Notes: generated by a model from the letters alone, not told the origin. A stretch of 8,199 nt of DNA from CALSMU01 sp963926405 (GCA_963926405.1 CAWUXI010000120.1:1-8199), one strand, 5' to 3'; positions 1 to 6,632 are shown, numbered from the stretch's first letter. Made by a program: numbers and translations.

Positions 1-1
1 A

Positions 2-757
2 TTATTCATCATTCGCTCTTTGCCTATTGATTTCATACATTACAACTGAAGCTGAAACCGCTACATTTAAAGACTCAATCGATCCAAACATAGGAATTTT
101 AACTCTTCCATCGCACATTTTTAGATACTCAGAAGACACCCCATTTTCTTCACTCCCCATCACCACAGCTACTGGACCGGTAAGACTTGTATTAGGTAAT
201 AAATCTTCCGTTTTTTCTGTACAACCTACTACTCTAACTCCATAATCTTTCAAATATTGAATAACATCCTTTAAGTTATGTTCTTTGCAGACAGGGATTT
301 TATTTAATGCTCCAGCCGATGTTTTAACGGCATCTGCACTTACTAAAGCAGACCCTTTGGAAGGGATTACGATCGCATGAACACCATTACACTCTGCGGA
401 TCTTGCAATCGCTCCTAGGTTTCTAACATCCGTAACCCTATCAAGAATAAAAATAAATGGATCTTCTCCCTTATCATAAATTTGTGGCAATACATTTTCA
501 ATCGAATAATATTCTATCGGAGAGGTAAAAGCAATTGCCCCTTGATGATTCTTTCGCGTCAAACTATTTAATTTCTGAATAGGAACTCTTTGTACCAGAA
601 TGTCGCGTCCTCTAATTGCTTCTTTTAATTCGTTGTGCAAATCTCCTTGAACACCTGCTTGCATTAGTAGTTTATTAATTGTTTTTCCAGCTTCAATAGC
701 CTCGATAATAGCACGAATCCCAAAAATAAAATACGCGTCTTTTTTAATATGCTCCAT
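2..757 (-). CDS. rlmB: 23S rRNA (guanosine-2'-O-)-methyltransferase RlmB (SpoU/TrmH family)
   Basis: This is a cytoplasmic SAM-dependent enzyme. By family knowledge (E. coli RlmB) it 2'-O-methylates a guanosine in the peptidyl-transferase P loop of 23S rRNA (G2251 in E. coli numbering). The 251-residue length matches the family. An N-terminal substrate-binding domain spans about residues 8-80 (starting FIFGIRAIIEAI, with NHQGAIAF at 70-77). The catalytic SPOUT knot domain follows with all three SpoU motifs: motif 1 at 105-121 (LDRVTDVRNLGAIARSA, with N113 and R119), motif 2 at 199-206 (VMGSEENG) and motif 3 at 221-234 (IPMFGSIESLNVAV). The ATG start is 11 bp downstream of the GWxTD gene's stop, so the two are probably cotranscribed, with rlmB last of the three visible minus-strand genes. 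The stop codon lies at the very edge of the window, so the gene is complete. Other SpoU enzymes (TrmH type) are possible, but the N-terminal domain favours RlmB. Confidence 0.95.
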   Translation of the reverse strand: MEHIKKDAYFIFGIRAIIEAIEAGKTINKLLMQAGVQGDLHNELKEAIRGRDILVQRVPIQKLNSLTRKNHQGAIAFTSPIEYYSIENVLPQIYDKGEDPFIFILDRVTDVRNLGAIARSAECNGVHAIVIPSKGSALVSADAVKTSAGALNKIPVCKEHNLKDVIQYLKDYGVRVVGCTEKTEDLLPNTSLTGPVAVVMGSEENGVSSEYLKMCDGRVKIPMFGSIESLNVAVSASVVMYEINRQRANDE

Positions 758-768
758 TCAGTATAACT

Positions 769-2052
769 TTAATTAATCCAATATACACGCCCACTTCTCC
801 ATGCATCTACTGCTCGATACCAGTGCGTTCGATACCCAGGACCTCTATTTAACTTATAATCATTATTTGTAAATGGGTTATTTACTTTATTGAAAGTAAA
901 TCTTAAAGAAAGTGTATTTGTTTCCTCACCATAAATCCACGTTTCCGAATCATTCGTTTTATTAACAACCTTTGGAGGTCCAAAAATCAAACTAATCATT
1001 CCTCTATCAGTTTTCCAACCTTCGATATAGCTTGTAAAATATTGATTTGCTGTTTGTACTCTATTATAGTATTTTTTGATTAATTCTCGGGCTCTCTCTT
1101 TGCTTCCCGTCTTATTAATCCAAAATTTATCCACACTCTTTTTTAAATCACTACTCAGTAAAAAACCATTATATTCATTCTTAGTGCAGATATACCTCAA
1201 CGGGTAAAACATTCCCTGAGTTGTTTTAATTAACGGGAAACCTGCCTGTTGCCTAAACAAAGTAAAACCGTCTCTAGACGAAGTATCTGTTTGAAATTGA
1301 ACAAACCCAGAATCCTGAACAGTAAAATTCATTTTCCCTTCAGCGCTAAAAGAATAGACAGCTATGCTGTCTGGAGCATATTTAAAAGGCTGTGAAACAG
1401 CAACACTAAAAGGAGGGGCAGCTAAAGGAAATTTTCGCTTGTAAAACCTTCCTTGAAAATCAACATTCTTGTTCATTTTTGACTCGACAACAAACTCATT
1501 GTCATTTACACTGTAATTAGTAAACAAAGGAAGCTCTTCTGGCAGCTTTTTTAATAAAAAGAATTGACTTCCTGATGTTTCTCTTTTGTCTACAAGCAAA
1601 TGGGCCTCATCAACACTGCCTCTATTTAAATCCGTTGTAAGTATCTTAAGAAAATATTTACCCCCCATGGGAACAGGGATCGAAAAGCTTCCCAATATCG
1701 ACTTGGCAGACCTTTCATCCGTTATTTCTTCTATCTTGCGAGAAGCACTATCCAAAATAATTTTTGAATCTATTCCACTGTATAACCTAAAATGAACAAG
1801 AACGGAAGCGTGATAAGGCTCGGACTTATCTTTCCTTACATAAAGTAATTCTGAAGAATTAATATTAAAATAAACTTGACTTGAATCATTCTGATGGTGA
1901 TAGATCATATACTCCGGCTGCAGTATACTTGTGGTTCCAGAATATATGTGAGCATAGTTGACATTATATGCCTTTGTATTGCATCTACTAAAAAAAGAAA
2001 GGGTTAAAACCAATATAAAAAACCACCTGTATGACCGCTTATTTGAAATCAA
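769..2052 (-). CDS. Secreted GWxTD domain-containing protein
   Basis: The protein has 427 residues with an N-terminal hydrophobic export segment at about 10-22. Its C-terminal domain, from about residue 305, is the GWxTD domain. This begins with an FW...YYNR..TAN..F helix region and continues to the diagnostic GWKTDRG at 345-351, then IFGPPKVV and ETWIY. The family is common in Bacteroidota and has no established biochemical function. The middle (about 30-300) looks like beta-rich envelope sequence. The start is TTG: in-frame TAA lies only two codons upstream, no ATG occurs before residue 49, and starting there would remove the export signal. AAGAGG lies unusually close upstream of the TTG. 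A cysteine at 24 sits in FSRC, a poor lipobox because of Arg at -1, so it may be a lipoprotein or simply a secreted protein. It follows the lipoprotein gene by 39 bp and precedes rlmB by 11 bp. The family assignment is firm; the role is unknown. Confidence 0.88.
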   Translation of the reverse strand: MISNKRSYRWFFILVLTLSFFSRCNTKAYNVNYAHIYSGTTSILQPEYMIYHHQNDSSQVYFNINSSELLYVRKDKSEPYHASVLVHFRLYSGIDSKIILDSASRKIEEITDERSAKSILGSFSIPVPMGGKYFLKILTTDLNRGSVDEAHLLVDKRETSGSQFFLLKKLPEELPLFTNYSVNDNEFVVESKMNKNVDFQGRFYKRKFPLAAPPFSVAVSQPFKYAPDSIAVYSFSAEGKMNFTVQDSGFVQFQTDTSSRDGFTLFRQQAGFPLIKTTQGMFYPLRYICTKNEYNGFLLSSDLKKSVDKFWINKTGSKERARELIKKYYNRVQTANQYFTSYIEGWKTDRGMISLIFGPPKVVNKTNDSETWIYGEETNTLSLRFTFNKVNNPFTNNDYKLNRGPGYRTHWYRAVDAWRSGRVYWIN

Positions 2053-2091
2053 TTCCTCTTATTTTAGTCGTCAAAGTTATTGATTTAATTA

Positions 2092-2616
2092 TCACCTTGT
2101 GATAATAGGAGTAATCAATTCGTTACTTATATTTAAAGCTCTATCAATTAATACTATCTTGTATAAGATAGAATCATTACTTGTCGCTCCCAAATGGTAA
2201 TACCTAGGCTCTAATGTTATTCTAACCTCCCCTTTTAAAGCTTTATTCTGTCCAATTGGAGTAATATTTTTAATTCTAAAGGCCAACGTAATTGGATCAG
2301 CTGTAGGGAAATTATTCGGATCTGAAGTTCCTCTTACCGTATCACCATTAACGATTTCGTAATAGTCAAAATAAACATTATAATAATAGTAAGAACCTGG
2401 TTCGTAAGGAATCAATGTATCTCCTATATCTAAGCCAATATCTCCATCTCCATCGGTAAAACTTATAACAAATATCCCTGAAGAATCTCCTTGAGCTTCG
2501 AAACTAACGAACTCAATCTTTGGTTCATTAGGAAATTCTGCTGGCTTTAAACAAGATGAAATCAAGAAAGCACCGAATATTACAAATACAACTGTTATTT
2601 TTGTGAGCAACTTCAT
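2092..2616 (-). CDS. Small lipoprotein with DGDGDIG motif, function unknown
   Basis: The protein has 174 residues with a clear lipoprotein signal: a Lys near the N-terminus, a hydrophobic stretch (about 7-19) and the lipobox LISSC, giving lipidated Cys22. The mature part contains SFTDGDGDIGLDIGDT (52-67), an Asp/Gly-rich loop resembling calcium-binding loops, then an aromatic run (YYYYNVYFDYYE, 76-87) and a C-terminal segment LIDRALNISN. This arrangement recurs in uncharacterised Bacteroidota lipoproteins and suggests a beta-sandwich (Ig-like) fold. Both the fold and metal binding are inference. After Cys22 the residues are LKPAEF, with no acidic cluster like the Bacteroidota lipoprotein export signal, so it may face the periplasm rather than the surface. 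It is the first gene of the likely lipoprotein-GWxTD-rlmB operon and diverges from the LuxE-like gene. The start is an unambiguous ATG followed by the signal peptide. Confidence 0.85.
   Translation of the reverse strand: MKLLTKITVVFVIFGAFLISSCLKPAEFPNEPKIEFVSFEAQGDSSGIFVISFTDGDGDIGLDIGDTLIPYEPGSYYYYNVYFDYYEIVNGDTVRGTSDPNNFPTADPITLAFRIKNITPIGQNKALKGEVRITLEPRYYHLGATSNDSILYKIVLIDRALNISNELITPIITR
2596..2603 (+). promoter_or_regulatory. Candidate -7 promoter element for the LuxE-like gene
   Basis: TATTTTTG matches the Bacteroidota -7 consensus TAnnTTTG exactly. It lies about 47 bp before the chosen ATG at 2651, inside the 5' end of the divergent lipoprotein gene. No good TTG -33 element is visible upstream, and T runs are frequent here, so this is weak support. 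No equally good motif was found in the 34-bp gap itself. The lipoprotein operon on the minus strand has only imperfect matches, TACTTTTA (2626-2633) and TAGTTTAG (2618-2625). Confidence 0.25.
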
Positions 2617-2650
2617 ACTAAACTATAAAAGTACAATTTTATTTACAAAC

Positions 2651-3643
2651 ATGTCCAACCTATCCTTTGATATAAAGACTATTTTCGATATCAACTCTGA
2701 ACATGAGTTTAACGAAAAAGCTTTAAAAATATTTCATTGGCAAGCTAAAAACATCCCTGTTTATGCGGAATACATTTCATCATTGGATATACAGTCAGAA
2801 ATGATTAATAGAATTGAAGAAATTCCTTTCCTTCCCATTCAATTTTTCAAATCGAGAGAAGTAATTGAAAAAGGCAATGTTCAGGAGACCATCTTCAAAA
2901 GTAGTGGAACTACTGAAACGGGAAGAAGTCAACACTTTGTGGCAGACTTAAATCTTTATCAGCAATCATTTACCAAGGGCTTTGAGCTAGCCTATGGTAA
3001 AATTTATAACACATGTGTAATTGCCCTTTTACCAAACTACCTAGAGCAAGGCGACTCATCGCTCATTTATATGATAGACTCTCTAATTGAGCAATCAGAT
3101 CATTCAAAAAGTGGATTTTATTTAAATGAGAAAAACGGCCTTTTGGACACATTATTAGAATTAAAAAAATCAAATACCAAAACTATATTAATAGGAGTAA
3201 CCTATGCGCTTTTAGACTTCATAGAAAAACAAAAAATAGACTTTAGCGCCCTCATCGTTATGGAAACAGGAGGAATGAAGGGTAGAAGAAAAGAGATGGT
3301 TAGAGAAGAATTACACGATATACTATGTGATGGCTTTGGAGTCTCTAAAATTCACAGCGAATACGGCATGACTGAACTTCTATCTCAGGCATATTCTAAT
3401 GGTGAAGGAATATTTAATACTCCTTCCTGGATGAAAATTTTAATACGTGAAATAAGCGACCCTTTGTCACTTTGCAAGGAAAATAAAACTGGAGGTGTTA
3501 ATGTTATTGATCTAGCAAATATTTCTAGTTGTTGTTTTATTAGCACACAAGACCTAGGAAGGACATTGGGCAACAATCAATTCGAAATTATTGGTCGTTT
3601 TGACAATTCAGACGCAAGAGGCTGCAATTTGATGATTCATTAA
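2651..3643 (+). CDS. LuxE/PaaK-family acyl-protein synthetase or acyltransferase
   Basis: This 330-residue protein belongs to the adenylate-forming LuxE/PaaK group. In luminous bacteria LuxE activates a fatty acid as acyl-AMP and passes the acyl group to its own C-terminal Cys and then to LuxC; here the substrate is unknown. Visible motifs are the nucleotide-binding loop SSGTTETGRS (84-93), METGGMKGRR (204-213), the adenylate motif SEYGMTE (236-242), STQDLG (298-303), and the C-terminal GRFDNSDARGC (315-325). Cys325, five residues from the end, could be the acyl-carrying Cys by analogy with LuxE (inference). No signal peptide is present, so it is probably cytosolic. The frame is open back to a GTG at 2603, but that would overlap the divergent lipoprotein gene and add an unrelated 16-residue leader, so ATG 2651 is chosen. 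No luciferase, luxC or luxD is nearby, so bioluminescence is not implied. No terminator hairpin follows. Confidence 0.85.
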   Translation: MSNLSFDIKTIFDINSEHEFNEKALKIFHWQAKNIPVYAEYISSLDIQSEMINRIEEIPFLPIQFFKSREVIEKGNVQETIFKSSGTTETGRSQHFVADLNLYQQSFTKGFELAYGKIYNTCVIALLPNYLEQGDSSLIYMIDSLIEQSDHSKSGFYLNEKNGLLDTLLELKKSNTKTILIGVTYALLDFIEKQKIDFSALIVMETGGMKGRRKEMVREELHDILCDGFGVSKIHSEYGMTELLSQAYSNGEGIFNTPSWMKILIREISDPLSLCKENKTGGVNVIDLANISSCCFISTQDLGRTLGNNQFEIIGRFDNSDARGCNLMIH

Positions 3644-3730
3644 ATAGCTTACTTTGTTAAATTCAAACTAATTCCAAAAGACTCGAAGCAGCTAAACATC
3701 CAAAACAATTACGTACATTTATGCCCTTAA

Positions 3731-3778
3731 GTTATCAACCTCTTTATAATACTTGAAAACGGAACAACATTTGATAAC
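3731..3778. repeat. Spaced 8-bp inverted repeat upstream of a lipoprotein gene
   Basis: GTTATCAA (3731-3738) is repeated in perfect inverted orientation as TTGATAAC (3771-3778), separated by 32 bp. The right arm ends 16 bp before the ATG at 3795, so a regulator or RNA structure is conceivable. An 8-bp match in 150 bp of AT-rich DNA is, however, not far from chance. No clear TAnnTTTG element was found in this spacer. Confidence 0.25.
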
Positions 3779-3794
3779 CGTATAAAAAAAATAC

Positions 3795-4343
3795 ATGAAA
3801 AACATTAAATCATTTCTCCTTTTATTGTCAGTTGCTTTAAGTCTTGGAGCTTGTAAACAAAAAATAGCCTACACAGGTGATGTTCTTAAAAGGTATAATT
3901 TGACCGAAAGTGAAATTGATAAGCTGCAGTATTATTTAACAAATGATGTGATTATATATAATGCATCAACAGAAGGCAGTAACACTTCTCTTGTGGATGG
4001 AGAAATTGTGATTAACGAAGAGCAAAGTACAGATAAAATCATCTTTAGGTCTGGGACAAAAGGGATTCTTGAAAAATCTATTTCCTTAGATAAAATTGCA
4101 ATTCGATTTGAAAATGGAGAAGGCAAAACATTGATTTTTGGTTCATCATCTGCGAAAGGCAGATATTCGCTGCAAGCTGAAGATTGGAACCCAAATGGAC
4201 AAGGACAAATTACCTATGGCGGAGAAAAATACTTGACTTCCAAATACAGTAAAAATGCCTATATTGCTATTAAACTAAAACGTAACAGTGACAAGAGCAA
4301 TAGCCAAAGGGTTGTTAAAGGAAAGAAACTGAAAAAAGGGTAA
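3795..4343 (+). CDS. Small lipoprotein of unknown function with basic C-terminal tail
   Basis: The protein has 182 residues. The N-terminus is a lipoprotein signal, MKNIKSF followed by a hydrophobic core and the lipobox SLGAC, giving Cys20 as the lipidation site. Following residues KQKIAY lack an acidic surface-export signal, so an inner-leaflet periplasmic location is inferred. The mature part includes LTESEIDKLQYYLTNDVII (36-54). A similar helix, with a pattern like L..LQ.YLS.DI, recurs in Bacteroidota envelope proteins, but no function is attached to it. Residues 65-162 read as alternating beta strands (for example KIAIRFENGEGKTLIFG). The last 20 residues are rich in Lys and Arg (VVKGKKLKKG at the end), which could contact nucleic acid, acidic glycans or membrane; this is speculative. 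The ATG is preceded by an A8 run. The gene stands alone on its strand, with its stop just before two hairpins and the convergent end of tyrS. Confidence 0.82.
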   Translation: MKNIKSFLLLLSVALSLGACKQKIAYTGDVLKRYNLTESEIDKLQYYLTNDVIIYNASTEGSNTSLVDGEIVINEEQSTDKIIFRSGTKGILEKSISLDKIAIRFENGEGKTLIFGSSSAKGRYSLQAEDWNPNGQGQITYGGEKYLTSKYSKNAYIAIKLKRNSDKSNSQRVVKGKKLKKG

Positions 4344-4348
4344 AACTA

Positions 4349-4362
4349 AAGCGAGCTCGCTT
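4349..4362 (-). terminator. Perfect GC-centred palindrome, candidate terminator of tyrS
   Basis: AAGCGAGCTCGCTT is a perfect 14-bp palindrome, 5 bp after the lipoprotein stop. Read on the minus strand (downstream of tyrS) the hairpin is followed by TTAGTTTTA, a reasonable U-rich tail. On the plus strand the following bases are ATTACAATAT, a weaker tail. The stem is short, with at most a 4-base loop. A protein-binding palindrome is an alternative. Confidence 0.45.
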
Positions 4363-4375
4363 ATTACAATATCAA

Positions 4376-4413
4376 ATAATAAAAGCTGTGTTTAACTACA
4401 CGGCTTTTATTAT
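4376..4413 (+). terminator. Intrinsic terminator, 15-bp stem, overlapping the 3' end of tyrS
   Basis: The left arm ATAATAAAAGCTGTG (4376-4390) pairs with CACGGCTTTTATTAT (4399-4413) across an 8-base loop. On the plus-strand RNA the single non-Watson-Crick position is a U-G wobble. On the minus-strand RNA the same position is a C-A mismatch, so the structure favours stopping transcription of the lipoprotein gene. The stem has a U-rich descending arm (UUUUAUUAU). The right arm is coding sequence: it covers the last five sense codons of tyrS (IIKAV), and the tyrS stop codon lies in the loop. Confidence 0.75.
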
Positions 4414-5676
4414 GAAATAGTTTTTCTTTCCTCTTTGCAAAAGAATATAACTTCCGTCAATTAAGTCTGAGGAAAAAATGTCTTTTGTCTCTACTACTTT
4501 TTCTTTATTTACAGAAATGGAGTTTTCTTTTAACGCCCTGCGAGCTTCACCGTTTGAACTTAAAAACCCCGTTTTATCGCAAAGAACATCTACTATATTA
4601 ATTCCTGCTTCTATTTCCGATTTTGAAACTTCTGCTTGCGGAACTCCCTCAAAAACGTCCATAAAAATGGCCTCACTTAATCCTTTTAAAGCTTCAACAG
4701 CTTCATCCCCTTTTTTAAATAAAATTTCAGAAGCATCAATTGCACTCTTGTAATCCTCCTCAGAATGAACTCGTATTGTAATGTCTTTTGCTAATTCTTT
4801 TTGAAGTAAACGTAAATGTGGTTCTAGGTTATGTTTCGACTCAATATCTTGAATTTCTTCTTTGGTTTTCAATGTAAATATTCGAATATACTTAGCCGAA
4901 TCTTCATCGCTTGAATTAATCCAATATTGATAGAATTTATAAGGAGACGTTCTGTTCTTATCCAACCAAACATTTCCTCCTTCGGTTTTACCAAACTTGC
5001 TTCCATCTGCTTTTTTAATTAGAGGTGTAGTAACAGCGTAGGCCTCTCCTCCACCTTTTCTTCTAATTAGCTCTGTACCGGTTACAATGTTACCCCATTG
5101 ATCTGAACCCCCTAGCTGTACCTTACATCCTTTGTTCTTATTCAACCAGTAAAAATCATAGCCCTGAACTAACTGGTATGAAAATTCAGTAAAAGACAAC
5201 CCTGTTTCTAATCGAGACTTCACAGAGTCTTTTGCCATCATATAATTAACAGTAATGTGCTTGCCAATGTCACGGATAAATTCTAAGAAGTTCATGTCCT
5301 TAAACCAATCATAATTATTCACCACTTCTGCTGAATTATTACCACACTCAAAATCTAAAAATTGTTCTAATTGCTTTTTGACACAAGCTACATTATGGTC
5401 TAACGTACTACTATCTAATAAATTCCTTTCTTGTGACTTTCCAGATGGATCTCCGACCATACCCGTTGCACCACCAACCAGAGCAAAAGGCTTATGGCCA
5501 GCACGTTGAAAGTGAACCAATGTCATAATCTGAACCAAGCTACCTATGTGTAAAGAATCTGCAGTTGGATCGAATCCAATATAACCAGCGGTCATTTCTT
5601 TATTCAACGCTTCGTCCGTTCCCGGCATCATATCGTGAATCATGCCTCTCCACTTCATTTCTTCTATAAACCCCAT
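4396..5676 (-). CDS. tyrS: Tyrosyl-tRNA synthetase
   Basis: This cytosolic class I aminoacyl-tRNA synthetase (EC 6.1.1.1) charges tRNA-Tyr with tyrosine. It has 426 residues, the normal bacterial TyrRS length. The Rossmann domain carries YIGFDPTADSLHIGSL (32-47) and ALVGGATGMVGDPSGK (65-80). The tyrosine pocket segment is YQLVQGYDFYWL (167-178), followed by GGSDQWGNI (189-197). The KMSKS-equivalent loop is KFGKT (227-231), as in E. coli-type TyrRS. An S4-like RNA-binding domain lies at about 360-426. The HIGH signature reads HIGS, with Ser46 where many TyrRS have His. An upstream in-frame ATG at 5715 is rejected: MGFIEEMKWRGMIHDMMPG is the family-like N-terminus, and a candidate promoter lies within the extension. 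The gene is convergent with the lipoprotein gene and divergent from the HAD gene, so it is probably monocistronic. Confidence 0.96.
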   Translation of the reverse strand: MGFIEEMKWRGMIHDMMPGTDEALNKEMTAGYIGFDPTADSLHIGSLVQIMTLVHFQRAGHKPFALVGGATGMVGDPSGKSQERNLLDSSTLDHNVACVKKQLEQFLDFECGNNSAEVVNNYDWFKDMNFLEFIRDIGKHITVNYMMAKDSVKSRLETGLSFTEFSYQLVQGYDFYWLNKNKGCKVQLGGSDQWGNIVTGTELIRRKGGGEAYAVTTPLIKKADGSKFGKTEGGNVWLDKNRTSPYKFYQYWINSSDEDSAKYIRIFTLKTKEEIQDIESKHNLEPHLRLLQKELAKDITIRVHSEEDYKSAIDASEILFKKGDEAVEALKGLSEAIFMDVFEGVPQAEVSKSEIEAGINIVDVLCDKTGFLSSNGEARRALKENSISVNKEKVVETKDIFSSDLIDGSYILLQRGKKNYFIIKAV

Positions 5677-5697
5677 ACTCTTTTTGATAATATGTAA

Positions 5698-5705
5698 CAA
5701 AGATA
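5698..5705 (-). promoter_or_regulatory. Candidate -7 promoter element of tyrS
   Basis: On the minus strand TATCTTTG matches TAnnTTTG exactly, 21 bp before the tyrS ATG at 5676, which would give a leader of roughly 14 nt. The -33 region lacks a clear TTG at the usual distance. The position agrees with the shorter tyrS start. Confidence 0.45.
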
Positions 5706-5932
5706 AAATTTTCAAAAAGGTAGTATTCAGTATTTTGAAAAATGTTTCACCAAACTAGAATTATACTTGACTTACTATATGAAAAGGCTAAACTCCCTTT
5801 TACAATTTTTGCATCTAATCGAAATAACATACATAACCGCTGCAGTTCATTCATTTGATGCAATTAAAAATCCCATAAACTTGCTATATTTATATTAAAA
5901 ACATAGTTTAGATAACACATATATGTATTTTA

Positions 5933-5940
5933 TACGTCTG
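5933..5940 (+). promoter_or_regulatory. Imperfect -7 promoter element of the HAD gene
   Basis: TACGTCTG differs from TAnnTTTG at one position and lies 23 bp before the ATG at 5964, the same spacing as the better candidates for tyrS and the 358-residue gene. A TTTA at 5907-5910 is a poor -33 candidate. A 10-bp AT-only-core palindrome ACATATATGT (5917-5926) lies between them and could be an operator or chance. Confidence 0.25.
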
Positions 5941-5963
5941 TTAGCTATTATAAATTAAGAGAA

Positions 5964-6632
5964 ATGTCGACTTTTGAAATAGAACCAACTAGAGAAGAAA
6001 AAAAGGTGTCAACTTTTTTTTCTTCTTCAGACATTAGATTGATTGTTTTTGATTTACATGGAACCTTAACCAACAGAACCTCTATCCACCCCTATCATAT
6101 TGAATACCGAAATAAATATTTGGAAAGATTACTCGGTCATCCATTTCCAGAAAACTTTTCGGCTGGTACCGATGAAGCTTTTGGATTGTTCCCGACACTG
6201 GATAAGTATGACTTTTATAAACACCGTGATAATGACCCCTTATTTGATTTCGGAAGAATTCACTCACTCAATCCAAAATTGGCCGAGAAACTCATTACAA
6301 TATCAACACAATTTAATACTATCCTATATACCGATAGTTATTTAATGCAAATAGAAAGAACTTTAAATGCAATCGGAATCAGTAATATTTTTGATTCTAT
6401 TATTGGAATGGAAAATGGTCATAGAAAAGCATCTTCTCAATTCACCATATACCCAGAACTCTGTTCAAGCCTAAGTATTAAAATGGAAAACGTATTGATT
6501 GTTGGAGATAGAATGGATAAAGACATTAACCCTGTTTTACGTGCAGGTGGAAATGGAATAAGAATCGAATCAAATGACTACATCATGGACGCACTTGAAA
6601 TAATAAACAATACGTTTGCTAATAAAACCTAA
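5964..6632 (+). CDS. HAD-superfamily hydrolase-like protein with atypical motif I (DLHGT)
   Basis: This is a 222-residue soluble protein. HAD motifs are in order: motif I VFDLHGTLT (28-36) with nucleophile Asp30, motif II ILYTDS (120-125) with Thr123, a candidate motif III Lys155 (GHRKASS), and motif IV VGDRMDKDINP (180-190) with Asp182 and Asp187. A predicted cap lies at about 38-105, so the layout is like subfamily I phosphatases. The key oddity is His32, where most HAD phosphatases have the second Asp that acts as general acid/base. The nucleophile and metal ligands are kept, so it may be catalytic with altered chemistry; substrate unknown. The N-terminus has a 22-residue charged extension before the first strand. 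A GTG at residue 15 is an alternative start, but the ATG has a nearby AAGAGAA. The gene stands alone, divergent from tyrS and followed by a decayed gene. Confidence 0.85.
   Translation: MSTFEIEPTREEKKVSTFFSSSDIRLIVFDLHGTLTNRTSIHPYHIEYRNKYLERLLGHPFPENFSAGTDEAFGLFPTLDKYDFYKHRDNDPLFDFGRIHSLNPKLAEKLITISTQFNTILYTDSYLMQIERTLNAIGISNIFDSIIGMENGHRKASSQFTIYPELCSSLSIKMENVLIVGDRMDKDINPVLRAGGNGIRIESNDYIMDALEIINNTFANKT

Noticed and set aside
1586..1795. Open frames opposite or within real genes (for example 27-245, 1586-1795, 3385-3576, 3932-4126, 4478-4753, 6082-6267, 6100-6345)
   Set aside because: All lie inside well-supported genes in other frames, with no domain-like sequence of their own.
2603..2650. 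Upstream GTG start for the LuxE-like gene
   Set aside because: It would overlap the divergent lipoprotein start and add a leader unlike the family; ATG 2651 fits better.
2651..3643. A bioluminescence operon suggested by the LuxE-like gene
   Set aside because: No luxA, luxB, luxC or luxD in the window, and LuxE-type proteins occur in non-luminous Bacteroidota.
5677..5715. Upstream ATG for tyrS adding 13 residues
   Set aside because: The extension is not TyrRS-like and contains the candidate -7 element; the family-like N-terminus begins at 5676.
5742..5858. A 38-codon open frame starting ATG TTT CAC in the tyrS-HAD spacer
   Set aside because: No start signal, no recognisable features and a length expected by chance; it begins close to the tyrS promoter region.
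5917..5926. Palindrome ACATATATGT as an operator
   Set aside because: Short and almost entirely A/T; expected by chance. Mentioned only with the HAD promoter.
6014..6021. T8 run near the 5' end of the HAD gene as a phase-variation tract
   Set aside because: Runs of eight A or T occur elsewhere in this AT-rich window (for example 3784-3791), so length alone is not evidence of switching.
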